Positions 51,812-62,160 of a stretch of DNA of 64,000 nucleotides are shown piece after piece. The stretch is taken from contig NZ_JAGINM010000009.1 in NCBI RefSeq assembly GCF_017876095.1, positions 186,001 to 250,000 of the forward strand, in the 5' to 3' direction. The translations under genes were made by a program, and so were the position numbers. This DNA is from Azospirillum agricola (lineage in GTDB: Bacteria > Pseudomonadota > Alphaproteobacteria > Azospirillales > Azospirillaceae). A model generated the notes under the pieces. The model saw only the letters and a list, made by a program, of their open reading frames with translations. It did not search any database and was not told the origin of the DNA. The stretch's first letter is position 1; each line of letters starts with the position of its first letter.

Positions 51812-52585
51812 TCACCGCTCCACGAAGGCCTTTTCGATCACGTAGTTGCCCGGCTCGGCGTTGGTGCCCATGACGAAGCCCTGGCGGTCCAGCATCGCGC
51901 TGGTCTCGGCCAGCATCGCCGGGCTGCCGCAGATCATCACGCGGTCGTGCTGCGGGTCGAGCGGCGGCAGGCCGAGGTCGCTGTACAGCTTGCCGGTCTC
52001 CATCAGCGTGGTCAGGCGGCCGCTGTTGCGGAAGGGCTCGCGCGTCACGGTCGGGTAGTAGAGCAGCTTCTCCTTGACCTGCTCGCCGAAGAACTCGTTC
52101 TCCGGCAGGGCGTGCTGGATCAGCTCGTCGTAGGCCAGCTCGGCGACCGTGCGGGTGCCGTGGGTCAGGATCACCCGGTCGTACTTCTCGTACAGCTCCG
52201 GGTCCTTGATGATGCTGAGGAAGGGCGCCAGGCCGGTGCCGGTGCTGAGCAGATACAGGTTCCGCCCCGGCAGCAGGTTGTCGGAGATCAGCGTGCCGGT
52301 CGCCTTGCGGTTGACCAGCAGCGTGTCGCCCTCCTTCAGGTGCTGGAGGCGCGAGGTCAGCGGGCCGTCCGGCACCTTGATGCTGAAGAACTCCAGCGTC
52401 TCCTCGTAATGGGCGCTGACGAGGCTGTAGGCGCGCAGCAGCGGACGCCCCTCGACCTCCAGCCCGATCATCGTGAACTGCCCCGGCAGGAAGCGGAAGG
52501 ACGGATCGCGCGTGGTGGTGAAGGTGAACAGCGTGTCCGTCCAGTGGTGGACGCTCAGCACGCGCTCCTTGATGAGATTGCTCAT
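51812..52585 (-). CDS. fpr: Fpr, ferredoxin-NADP+ reductase
   Basis: FAD protein of 257 residues. The FAD motif is LLRAYSLVSAHYEETLEFFS (RxYS), the NADP motif is LLSTGTGLAPFLSII and VILTHGTRTVAELAY, and the C-terminal YVIEKAFVER matches the bacterial type. It moves electrons between NADPH and ferredoxin or flavodoxin, serving oxidative-stress and nitrogenase electron supply. ATG 52585 is chosen because the N-terminus MSNLIKERVLSVHHWT is conserved. Confidence 0.95.
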   Translation of the reverse strand: MSNLIKERVLSVHHWTDTLFTFTTTRDPSFRFLPGQFTMIGLEVEGRPLLRAYSLVSAHYEETLEFFSIKVPDGPLTSRLQHLKEGDTLLVNRKATGTLISDNLLPGRNLYLLSTGTGLAPFLSIIKDPELYEKYDRVILTHGTRTVAELAYDELIQHALPENEFFGEQVKEKLLYYPTVTREPFRNSGRLTTLMETGKLYSDLGLPPLDPQHDRVMICGSPAMLAETSAMLDRQGFVMGTNAEPGNYVIEKAFVER

Positions 52586-52864
52586 TGGAGATCCAAAACC
52601 GTATCGATGCCAGGGCCGGGGTCGGGCGCTGCGCACGGATGGCTGTGATCGACCGCTTCGGACCGGAGGACCGGCTTTGGACCGGAGGACCGGGAGCGCG
52701 GGATCGGGCTGCCGAGGCGCAACGCGCGGACCCTAACAACAAATCAACCGGAAGGCCATGGCTTTATACCAGCATGGCCGGCGTGGTCTTCGGCAAACAA
52801 CACGAAATAAACCGTGAAAATTTGATCCAGATCAATCCCAGGTCAATCCCAGGTCAGGCCGGCG

Positions 52865-54307
52865 TCATTCGGCGCTGGGCGGGGCGAACAGGTAGGGCGA
52901 CAGGCCGCGCAGGTTCTCGTCGACGATAAGCCGGTGATTCAGCGGCGGAAACGCCCGCTGCGAGCAGTCCAGCCGGGGGCAGAGCCGGCAATTCACGCCG
53001 ATCGGCGTCGCCGCCTCGGTGTTGGTCAGGTCGAAGCCGTCCGCATAGGTGACGTGCGCCGCGTGCTGGGCGTCGCAGCCGAGCGCCACGGCGAATTGCT
53101 GGGGCGGGCTGCGGTGGCCGCCGCCGGCCTTCACCACCGTGCGGGCGATGGAGAAGTAGGTGGTGCCGTCCGGCATCTGCGCCACCTGGCTGTGGACCTT
53201 GCCGGGGGTTCGGAACGCTTCGTAAACGATCCAGCGCGGGCAACCCCCGCCAAAGCGGGCGAGGTGGAATCCGGCGCCCGAGAAGCGCTTCGACACGTTG
53301 CCGGCGCTGTCGACCCGCATGAAGAAGAAGGGCACGCCCTTGGCCCCGCCGCGGTGGAGCGTGGTCAGGCGCTGGCAGACCTGCTCGAAGGAGGCGTCGA
53401 ACCGCCGGCGCAATATTTCGATATCGTAACGAACCTGCGTGGCCGCTTCCTGGAAGCGCTGGTAGGGCATCAGGACAGCGGCGGCGAAATAGTTGGCGAG
53501 ACCGATGCGGGCCAGCCGGCGCGCCTCGTCGCCCGACAGGTTGGCGCCCTCGACGATGCCGTTCAGCAGTTCGCGGTGGCGCAGCAGGGCGATCTGGCAG
53601 GCGAGCTGGAAGGTGCGCCCGGACGGTGCCAGCATCTCCGACAGCAGGATGCGCCGGCTGTGGCGGTCGAAGCGGCGCACCGCGTAGCCCATCACCTCCG
53701 ACGGCAGCAGCCGGACGCGGACGCTGTGCTGCTGGTTCAGCCAGTCGACCAGCCCGCGGTAGAGATCGCCCTTCTCCAGCCGGCCGTCCCGCCACAGGGC
53801 GTCGGCGGCGTCCTCCAACTCGGGGAAATGGTTGGAATGCGCCTGGAACAGATCGCGCACCTCGTCCTGGGGGAAGCCGGTGCTCTGCACCAGATGCAGC
53901 TTCTCGCGGTCGGCGACCCGCTCGGCGAGCGCCTGGAGGTCGTCGCGGGCGCCGCGGAAGCCGCGGTAGAGCGCCACCACCGCCTGCCCCAGCGTCGGCG
54001 CCACGGCGGCCAGCTCGCGGAAATCCTGGTTCTTGATGTCGGAGCCGGCGAAGAGCGGGTCGGCGAACACCTCGCGCAGGCCGGCGACCAGACGGCTCTC
54101 CTCGTCCTCGGCGAAGGCCTGGAGGTCGACGCCGAAATTGTGGCCGAGCTTGAGAAGCAGCGGCACCGTCACCGGGCGCTGGTTGTGCTCGATCAGGTTC
54201 AGGTAGCTGGGCGAGATGCCGAGCTGGTCGGCCATCTGCGCCTGGGTCAGCCCGTGGTCGCGGCGCAGGCGCCGGACCTTCGGACCCAGCATCGCCTTCT
54301 TGTCCAT
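52865..54307 (-). CDS. ShrA/RamB-type short-chain fatty acyl transcriptional regulator
   Basis: Protein of 480 residues. An N-terminal Cro/XRE helix-turn-helix (VRRLRRDHGLTQAQMADQL, then GISPSYLNLIEHNQRPV) is followed by an IrrE/ImmA-like region with degenerate zinc motif (MLAPSGRTFQLACQIALLRH) and the DUF2083 C-terminal domain with cysteines VNCRLCPRLDCSQRAFPP. RamB/ShrA proteins sense acyl-CoA status and control glyoxylate shunt and propionate genes. It is divergent from aceA with many TTTAC motifs in the gap, so it probably regulates aceA. Confidence 0.9.
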   Translation of the reverse strand: MDKKAMLGPKVRRLRRDHGLTQAQMADQLGISPSYLNLIEHNQRPVTVPLLLKLGHNFGVDLQAFAEDEESRLVAGLREVFADPLFAGSDIKNQDFRELAAVAPTLGQAVVALYRGFRGARDDLQALAERVADREKLHLVQSTGFPQDEVRDLFQAHSNHFPELEDAADALWRDGRLEKGDLYRGLVDWLNQQHSVRVRLLPSEVMGYAVRRFDRHSRRILLSEMLAPSGRTFQLACQIALLRHRELLNGIVEGANLSGDEARRLARIGLANYFAAAVLMPYQRFQEAATQVRYDIEILRRRFDASFEQVCQRLTTLHRGGAKGVPFFFMRVDSAGNVSKRFSGAGFHLARFGGGCPRWIVYEAFRTPGKVHSQVAQMPDGTTYFSIARTVVKAGGGHRSPPQQFAVALGCDAQHAAHVTYADGFDLTNTEAATPIGVNCRLCPRLDCSQRAFPPLNHRLIVDENLRGLSPYLFAPPSAE

Positions 54308-54328
54308 GAACCCGCCGGCCTCCGCGCG

Positions 54329-54432
54329 AACTTTACAAACTTTACCGATTTACAAAAACTCTATGACCTTACTTTACAACCGGACCGTTTTACGAACAAG
54401 GGATTATTGCAACGCAACGAGCGCCGGTTTAC
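54329..54432. promoter_or_regulatory. Cluster of TTTAC elements between shrA and aceA
   Basis: TTTAC occurs at 54332, 54341, 54349, 54373, 54389 and 54428, several within the larger motif AACTTTACAAA, close to the reported RamB-type box AACTTTGCAAA. The sites sit between the divergent genes in a region otherwise poor in such AT runs. Likely operator array; not proven. Confidence 0.6.
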
Positions 54433-54574
54433 CTCTTGTCTCAAGGACGCACTGTAAAGCCAAACGACACCGGCCAAGCCTCAAGACAAACGAGCGACGG
54501 TGTCGAATAAAATACGCCCCGAGATTTTCCCACCGCCCCCCAAAAGGGGTTATTCGGACAGAAGGACACCGACC

Positions 54575-55852
<1,278 letters not shown>

Positions 55853-55923
55853 TCGGGATCTGGTCCGTGATCCGGTGTGCGAGCCGGATCTTTCTGAACG
55901 GCTGATGCTTTGACTCACATGAC

Positions 55924-55957
55924 GGCCGGGGGCTCGCGTCCCCCGGCCGCTTTTTTT
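55924..55957 (+). terminator. Rho-independent terminator after aceA
   Basis: Stem GGCCGGGGG with CCCCCGGCC around CTCGCGT, followed by GC and seven T. Confidence 0.93.
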
Positions 55958-56409
55958 GCGTGAGGCCGTCTGGCCGGCTCCGTTCTTTGGCGGTAGAACT
56001 TCCGGGAAGCCCCGCCCTCATGGTATGGCTGCGTTGCACGGCATCAACCGATGGTGTCCGTCAAGTCGGCCGAAAGTCTTGAACGGGGCCGGGAAATGGC
56101 CGTTGCCGGCCCTTGGATCGTTGATTTCCGGGCATCGCCGCGTCCGCTGCGCTGCGGAATCCCTTATTGACTTGGGAACGCTTCAAGACCACTTGTGTCG
56201 CATGCTGAAAACACCCCGATCCGGGACGTAGGTCCCACCCGCCGGCCGCCCATCGCGGGTTCCGGCGGAGGGTCCGGCCGCCGCGCCATTCCGTACCCCC
56301 CGGGGGTCCGGTCCGGTGCGGTGAAGGCCGGGTCCTCCCTGCCGCATTTCCGCGCATGGAGCCACACCCCCGGCGTCTCCGGTCGAAACGATGAAGAGGA
56401 CAGTCAAGT
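55958..56409 (+). other. Intergenic region before the DJ-1-like gene
   Basis: About 450 bp with no convincing gene. A TTGACT at 56167-56172 could be a -35 element, but I see no good -10 partner. The last 10 bp (GAGGACAGTC) hold the ribosome binding site of the next gene. Short open frames here have no family resemblance. Confidence 0.4.
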
Positions 56410-56973
56410 ATGGATAACACGCTCACGGGAAAGACCATTGCCATCCTCGTCTCCAACGGCTTCGAAGAAGCGGAGATGACCGAACCGCAGCGCGCCCTGC
56501 TCAAGACCGGCGCCACGCTGCGCACGATCTCGACCGAGACGGGCCTGGTGAACGGCTGGCACGGCAAGTCCTGGGGCCATTACTTCCCGGTCGATAAGCA
56601 GTTGGGCGAGGCGCTCGGCGCCGATTTCGACATGCTGCTGCTGCCGGGTGGCGAGCGCAGCGTCGCCAAGCTCCAGAACTCCGCCCACACCCGCCGCATC
56701 GTCGGCCACTTCCTGGACGCCGGCAAGCCGATCGCCGCGATCGACCATGGAATCCAGCTGCTGGCCATTCCCGGCAAGCTGCGCGGCCGTCTGCTGGCCG
56801 CTCCGGAAGCCTACCGCGCCGACCTCCAGGCCGCCGGCGGCAAGATCAGCGACGAGGCCCTGGTGGTCGACGACATCACGGTCAGCGCGCTCGGCCAGGA
56901 GCAGCTCGTCGAGTTCGTCGAGGCGGTGGTGAAGCTGTTCACCGACGTCGCCTCGGTGCGCAAGGCCGCCTGA
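56410..56973 (+). CDS. DJ-1/PfpI-like protein with Asp at the Cys position
   Basis: Protein of 187 residues, full DJ-1/PfpI length. The elbow motif that normally reads A-I-C-H-G is AIDHGIQLL with D112 (GAC at 56743-56745). The Glu motif FEEAEM is intact and the core LLLPGGERSV matches the family. Loss of the thiol removes the expected peptidase, glyoxalase or deglycase chemistry, so it may be a structural or regulatory homologue. GAGGACAG precedes ATG 56410. No operon partner. Confidence 0.85.
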   Translation: MDNTLTGKTIAILVSNGFEEAEMTEPQRALLKTGATLRTISTETGLVNGWHGKSWGHYFPVDKQLGEALGADFDMLLLPGGERSVAKLQNSAHTRRIVGHFLDAGKPIAAIDHGIQLLAIPGKLRGRLLAAPEAYRADLQAAGGKISDEALVVDDITVSALGQEQLVEFVEAVVKLFTDVASVRKAA

Positions 56974-57160
56974 CGGTCCGACGATCCGCAAGCCGGCTTG
57001 TGACAAGGCCGCGGCCCCTCGGGTGCCGCGGCCTTTTTGCGTTGCAGCATTGTGTGGGCGTTGATAATTTTAAACGTCTTTCGCGCAAGCGCCGGACACC
57101 GGAGCATCGTCGTCACCGCACTGCCGCCGCCCGCACGAGGCGGGGCGAGGAGGCTTGCGA

Positions 57161-58876
57161 ATGGCCAAACCCACGGAATTCGCCAAATTCGGGGCGTTCA
57201 CCAGCGTCACCATCCGCGCGAAGATCATCGGCGCCGCGCTCGGCGCCGTTGTCATGGCGGCCGGGTTCGGTCTTTTCACGGTCAGTCGGCTCGATATTCT
57301 AAACGGTGCCGCCGAGACGATGCGCGGCACCTCGCTGCCCAGCACGCAGATCGCCGGCCAGCTGATGGCCGCCGCCCAGGGCTACCGCATCGCCGAGGCG
57401 GCCTACGCGCTCTCGACCAACGCCATGCAGATGGAGCAGGTGGAAACCAACCTGCGCACCGCCGCCGGCGCTCTGGCGACGCTGCGCGGCGAGGCCGGTC
57501 CGCTGTTCGCGGCGGGCGAGGGGGCCGAGCGGCTGGCCGCCTTCGACGCCGCCTGGACGGACTACGCCACGGCCGCCGACCGGGTGCGGACCCTGGTGCG
57601 CGACAACCAGGGCCAATCGGCCGCCAGCGTCTTCAAGCGGCCGAGCGCCGTCGCCTTCACCCGCGTGCAGGAAACCCTGGCCGCCCTGGTTGACACGACC
57701 ATCCGCGAGGCCGACGCGGTGGCCGACCGCAGCGGCGACGTCTACCGCGAGGCCCACGCCCTGGTGCTGGGGGTGGTGGCGTTCGGCACCCTGCTGTCGC
57801 TGGCCTTCGGCGCGGCGCTGGTGCGCAGCGTCTCGCGCCCCATCCTCGACATGGCGGCGGCGATGGAGCGGCTGGCGGCGCGCGACGTCTCGGTCGATTT
57901 CCCGGCCGGCCGGCGCGACGAGGTCGGCCGCATGGCCAAGGCTGCGCGGGTGTTCAAGGACAACATGCTGGAGACCGACCGTCTCCAGGGCGAGCGGGAC
58001 CGGCTGAAGGCCGCCGCCGCCGAGGAGCGCCGCCGCGAATTGCAGGGGCTGGCCGACGGCTTCGAGACGACGGTGAAGCGGCTGGTGGAGGCGCTGGCCG
58101 CCTCGACCGCCGGCATGGCGACGGCGGCCAGCGGCATGGCGGGCAGCGCCGCCGAGACGGCCTCACACGCCGACGCGGTGTCGTCGGCGGCCGGCCAGGC
58201 TTCGGCCAACGTCGACAGCGTCGCGGCGGCGACCGCCGAACTGTCGGCCTCCTTCGCGGAGATCGAGCGGCTGGTCGCCGATTCCGCCGGCATCGCCGCC
58301 GGCGCCACCCGCGACGCCGAGCGCGGCACCGCCGTCATGGGCGAACTGGCGGCGGCGGCGGCGGAGATCGGCAAGGTGGTCGATCTGATCGCCGGCATCG
58401 CCGGCCAGACCAACCTGCTGGCGCTCAACGCCACCATCGAGGCGGCCCGCGCCGGGGAGGCCGGCAAGGGCTTCGCCGTTGTGGCGTCGGAGGTCAAGAG
58501 CCTTGCCGGCCAGACGGCCAAGGCGACCGGCGAGATCCAGGCCCGCATCGCCGAGATCCAGGCGGCGTCCGGCACGGCGGTCGACACCATCGGCGCCGTC
58601 GCCCGCACCATCGCCCGCATCAACGAGATCGCCGGGGCGGTCGCCGCGGCGGTGGAGCAGCAGACCGCCGCCGTCGGCGAGATCGCCGCCAGCATCCACG
58701 ACGCCGCCACCGGCACCCGCACCGTGTCCGGCAGCATCGCCGCCGTCACCGCCGCCGCCGCCTCGGCCGAGCAGGCCTCGTCGGCGATGGTCGGCACGGT
58801 GGAGACGGTGTCGGAGGACACGGCCCGCATGCGCCGCGAGGTGGACGGCTTCCTGTCGGCCCTGCGCGCGGCGTAA
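57161..58876 (+). CDS. Methyl-accepting chemotaxis protein
   Basis: Chemoreceptor of 571 residues. TM1 is near residues 20-45, a periplasmic sensor domain of about 150 residues follows, TM2 lies around 205-230, then a HAMP domain (RPILDMAAAMERLAARDVSV) and the signalling hairpin tip GQTNLLALNATIEAARAGEA with EVKSLAGQTAKATGEI. There is no C-terminal NWETF pentapeptide. GAGGAGG precedes ATG 57161. No chemotaxis kinase gene adjoins it, so the receptor cluster lies elsewhere. Confidence 0.95.
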   Translation: MAKPTEFAKFGAFTSVTIRAKIIGAALGAVVMAAGFGLFTVSRLDILNGAAETMRGTSLPSTQIAGQLMAAAQGYRIAEAAYALSTNAMQMEQVETNLRTAAGALATLRGEAGPLFAAGEGAERLAAFDAAWTDYATAADRVRTLVRDNQGQSAASVFKRPSAVAFTRVQETLAALVDTTIREADAVADRSGDVYREAHALVLGVVAFGTLLSLAFGAALVRSVSRPILDMAAAMERLAARDVSVDFPAGRRDEVGRMAKAARVFKDNMLETDRLQGERDRLKAAAAEERRRELQGLADGFETTVKRLVEALAASTAGMATAASGMAGSAAETASHADAVSSAAGQASANVDSVAAATAELSASFAEIERLVADSAGIAAGATRDAERGTAVMGELAAAAAEIGKVVDLIAGIAGQTNLLALNATIEAARAGEAGKGFAVVASEVKSLAGQTAKATGEIQARIAEIQAASGTAVDTIGAVARTIARINEIAGAVAAAVEQQTAAVGEIAASIHDAATGTRTVSGSIAAVTAAAASAEQASSAMVGTVETVSEDTARMRREVDGFLSALRAA

Positions 58877-58883
58877 GGGGGGC

Positions 58884-60398
58884 TTACGCCGGCTCCTCGA
58901 CACCGACGCGCGCGGCGGGGAAGACCAGCCGGACCGTGGTGCCGCGGTCGAGGGCGCTGTCGATCTCCAGCCGGCCGCCATGCAGCTCCATCAGCGCGCG
59001 GGTCAGCGGCAGGCCGAGGCCCGACCCGTGCTGGGGCACCGTCATCCGGTCATGCACCTGGGAGAAGGCGCTCAGCGCCAGGGGGATGTGCTCCGCCGCC
59101 ATGCCCCGTCCGGTGTCGGCGACCCACAGGCCGAGGCTGCCGTCCGCGCCCAGGCCGGCGCCGACGGCGATCCGCCCGCCCGGCGGGGTGAACTTCACCG
59201 CGTTGCCGATCAGGTTGGTCAGCATCTGGCGGATCAGCGACGGGTCGCCGAACAGGCCGGGCAGGTCGGGCGGCAGATCCCAGTCCAGCGCGATGCCCCC
59301 CCGCGCGGCGCGCTCGGCCATCATGGCGATGGTGGCGTCGACCAGCAGGGGCAGGGAACAGGATTCCTCGTACAGCTCCATCCGCCCGGCCTCGATCCGC
59401 GCGAGGTCGAGCAGGTTGTTGATCAGCTCCAGCATGTAGTCGCCGGCGGTGACGATCTGCCCGGCCGCCTCGCGGTAGCGCGGGTTGTCGAGCGGTCCCA
59501 TCAGCGCGTCGCGGATGATCTCGGCGAAGCCGATGACGGCGGTCAGCGGGGTGCGCAGCTCGTGGCTCAGGTGATGGACATAGTCGGACTTGCGCCGGTT
59601 GGCCTCGTCCGACTGGTCGCGGGCGGCGGCCAGCTCCAGCTCGCGCAGCTTCAGGTCGGTGATGTCGGTCCGCACGCCGACGGTGCCGCCGTCGCGGGTG
59701 CGCCGTTCCTCGATGCGCAGCCAGCGGCCGTCGCGCAGCTGCACCTCGGTCGGCGGGCCGCCCTGGCGGTGCAGGGCGAGGCGCCCTTCGACCCACGCCT
59801 CCGCCGCCTCCGGCGCCACCCGGTAGAGACCGCGGCGCACCCCCTCGCGCAGCACCGCCTCGAAGCGGGTGCCCGGCTGGGCCAGGTAGGGATCGCTGAT
59901 GAACAGGTCGCGGTAGCGCTGGTTGCACAGCACCAGCCGGTCCTGCGCGTCGTAGAGGACGAAGCCCTCGGTCACGCTGTCGATGGCGTCGAGCAGCAGC
60001 GGGTGGGCGACGCGGTCGGCGACCCCCTCGATCAACAGGAGCGGCGGGTCATGGTCGGCGGGGCCGCCGGGCATGCGGGCGATCCGGGCGTCGAACTCCA
60101 GCGGCGGCAGGGGCGGGGCGCGCCCGAAGGTGACCACGGCCTCGGCCCGCCGGCCGTCCGCCGGAGCGTCCGCCAGGACGGCGAGGGTGTCGGCGTCGGG
60201 GATCAGGCGGACATCGCCGGGATCGGCGTCCGGCACCACGCCGAGAAGCCCGCGCGCGGATTCGTTGAGCCACAGCACCGTGCCGTCGGGGCGCGCCAGC
60301 CAGATCGGGGTCGCCAGCCTCGCCAGCAGGTCAAGCCCCGGCGGGCCGCCTTCAAGCCGGCCTTCAAGCCCGATGCCATCGCTGCGCGACCACGCCAT
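58884..60398 (-). CDS. PAS-domain sensor histidine kinase
   Basis: Protein of 504 residues without evident membrane helices. Two PAS-like regions (about 25-130 and 135-265, the second containing FVLYDAQDRLVLCNQRYRDL) precede a HisKA domain with phospho-His in VHHLSHELRTPLTAVIGFAE and an HATPase domain with N box (LTNLIGNAVKFTPPGG), G1 ADTGRGM and G2 GSGLGLPLTRALMELHGG. It should phosphorylate a response regulator, unknown here. ATG 60398 is chosen from context. It converges with the chemoreceptor gene 7 bp away. Confidence 0.92.
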   Translation of the reverse strand: MAWSRSDGIGLEGRLEGGPPGLDLLARLATPIWLARPDGTVLWLNESARGLLGVVPDADPGDVRLIPDADTLAVLADAPADGRRAEAVVTFGRAPPLPPLEFDARIARMPGGPADHDPPLLLIEGVADRVAHPLLLDAIDSVTEGFVLYDAQDRLVLCNQRYRDLFISDPYLAQPGTRFEAVLREGVRRGLYRVAPEAAEAWVEGRLALHRQGGPPTEVQLRDGRWLRIEERRTRDGGTVGVRTDITDLKLRELELAAARDQSDEANRRKSDYVHHLSHELRTPLTAVIGFAEIIRDALMGPLDNPRYREAAGQIVTAGDYMLELINNLLDLARIEAGRMELYEESCSLPLLVDATIAMMAERAARGGIALDWDLPPDLPGLFGDPSLIRQMLTNLIGNAVKFTPPGGRIAVGAGLGADGSLGLWVADTGRGMAAEHIPLALSAFSQVHDRMTVPQHGSGLGLPLTRALMELHGGRLEIDSALDRGTTVRLVFPAARVGVEEPA

Positions 60399-60510
60399 CG
60401 CCGTTCCATGATGTGAGGGGCAACATCGTACCATCGTGCGCAATAAACAGCCACGAGTCGTGTAGGTCCGGCCGTTCCCCGGCCGAGGTCGGAAGCGGGC
60501 CCGGACGCTC

Positions 60511-62160
60511 CTACGGCGTGTCCCAGTAATGGCAGGCGACGTGGTGTCCGGGAGCGATTTCCTCCAGCGCCGGCACCGCCTGGCTGCAAAAGGAGCGGGC
60601 GTTCGGGCAGCGCGGCCGCAGCGGGCAGCCGTCCGGCGCCGCGAGGGCGGAGGGGGCCTCGCCGTCGAGCTGCGGCGCTTCGCCGCGGGCGGCGGCCAGC
60701 ATCGCCCGCGTCAGCGGATGGCGGGCGCCGTGCAGCAGCGCGCCGGCCCCGGCGCTCTCGACCACGCGGCCCATCAGCAGGACCAGGCCGCGGTCGGCGT
60801 GGCGCAGCCCTTCCCCGGCCTGTTCGGTCGCCAGCAGCAGCGCCAGCCGGCGGCGGTCGCGCAGGCCCAGCAGATCGTCGCGGAACATCGCGCGCTCCCC
60901 GGCCGAAAGGGTCGCCGCCGGCTCGTCGCAGACCAGCGCGCGCGGTTCCGGCAGCAGCGCGCGGGCGAGCCCGACGCGGGCGGCCTCCACCGCGGAGAGG
61001 GTGGCGGGCCAGCGCGGCGCGATCTCGGCGCGCAGCCCCGCCTCCTCCAGCGCGTCGGCGATCCGGCGGGCGCGGCGGTCGGCGGGGATGTCGGGGCGCA
61101 GGCTTTCGAGGATGCCGGCCAGTTGCGCGCCGACCGTCTGGACGGGGTCGAGCGACGCCGCCGGATCGGGAAACAGGATTTGCAGGTCGCGGCGGACACG
61201 GCGCATCCCGGTGGCGTCGGCCGCCGCCAGATCGCGGCCCATCCACGAGACCCGGCCGCCGGACGGGGCCGGCAGATGGGCGAGCGCGCGGGCCAGCATC
61301 GCCTTGCCGCTGCCGGTCTCGCCCAGCAGGGCCACGGTCTCGCCCTCGGCGAGGTCGATGTCGGTCTCGTGGACGGCGGTCAGGCGCCGCTCCGCGCCCT
61401 TGGCGGTGCGGCCGAGCGCGAAGGACACCGACACGCCCCGGCCGCTCAGCAGCGGCGCGCCGGTTCCGCCGGTGCGGGGGACCAGGACGGGGGAGGGAAG
61501 GGGCGGCGGGGCGGGCAGCAGGCGGCCGCGCCGCAGGGCGAGGACGCGGCTGGCCGGGCCGGCGACGCCGTCCTCCGGCCGTCCGGCGAGGATCAGGGCC
61601 ACCGCGTTGCCGCGCGCCCAGTCGGCGAGCCGGTGCAGCAGCCGCAGCCGCACGGTGGGGTCGAGCCCGGCGCCCGGCGCGTCGGCCAGCAGCACCGCCG
61701 GCCCCACCGCCAGGGCCAGGGCGAACAGCGCGGTCCAGCGCAGGCCGTCGGGCAGCCGGTCGGGCGGCAGGTCGAAGCGGCGGGCGGCGGCGGGGACCCC
61801 CAGCCGGTCGAGCGCGTCGGCCATCCGGCGCAGCGAGGCGCTGGTGTCGAGCCCCAGATGGTGGCCGACGATCTCCGCCGCCTGCATGGTCAGCGGACGG
61901 CGCGGCGCCAGCATCCCGCCCTGGGCGATCAGCAGGCGGCGGCCGTCGACGCGGGCGCTTCCGGTCTGGTCGATGCCGGGCAGCGGCAGGCCGGCCAGGG
62001 CGCGCAGCAGCAGGCTCTTGCCCGCCCCGGCGCCGCCGGTGACGGCCAGCACCTCGCCGGCCCCGACGGCCAGGGTGGCGCGGTCGATCAGCACGCGGTC
62101 GCCGGACAGCAGGGTCAGGGCGTTGGTCTCGACGGGCGGGGGAACGGGGCGGGAGATCAC
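60511..62160 (-). CDS. Two-domain ABC ATPase of peptide/nickel type with damaged motifs
   Basis: Protein of 549 residues, two ATPase halves in the Dpp/Opp/Nik style. Half 1 has an intact P-loop GGAGAGKS (42-49), but Walker B reads LLADAPGAGLD with A161 where the catalytic Glu should be, and the signature is LPDGLRWT. Half 2 has Walker B CDEPAATLS (D412-E413) but its P-loop is GETGSGKA with A287 replacing the Mg-binding Ser/Thr, and the signature is LSAVE. Each half is broken in a different place. The GTG start overlaps the upstream permease stop by 4 bp. Confidence 0.9.
   Translation of the reverse strand: MISRPVPPPVETNALTLLSGDRVLIDRATLAVGAGEVLAVTGGAGAGKSLLLRALAGLPLPGIDQTGSARVDGRRLLIAQGGMLAPRRPLTMQAAEIVGHHLGLDTSASLRRMADALDRLGVPAAARRFDLPPDRLPDGLRWTALFALALAVGPAVLLADAPGAGLDPTVRLRLLHRLADWARGNAVALILAGRPEDGVAGPASRVLALRRGRLLPAPPPLPSPVLVPRTGGTGAPLLSGRGVSVSFALGRTAKGAERRLTAVHETDIDLAEGETVALLGETGSGKAMLARALAHLPAPSGGRVSWMGRDLAAADATGMRRVRRDLQILFPDPAASLDPVQTVGAQLAGILESLRPDIPADRRARRIADALEEAGLRAEIAPRWPATLSAVEAARVGLARALLPEPRALVCDEPAATLSAGERAMFRDDLLGLRDRRRLALLLATEQAGEGLRHADRGLVLLMGRVVESAGAGALLHGARHPLTRAMLAAARGEAPQLDGEAPSALAAPDGCPLRPRCPNARSFCSQAVPALEEIAPGHHVACHYWDTP

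Noticed and set aside
51488..51845. Short frames on both strands through the CACGGATG repeat
   Set aside because: They are translations of the intergenic repeat, with no independent support.
56061..56567. A 168-codon minus-strand frame overlapping the region upstream of the DJ-1-like gene
   Set aside because: No family resemblance, runs antisense into the recognised gene, and is Arg/Gly/Pro-rich.
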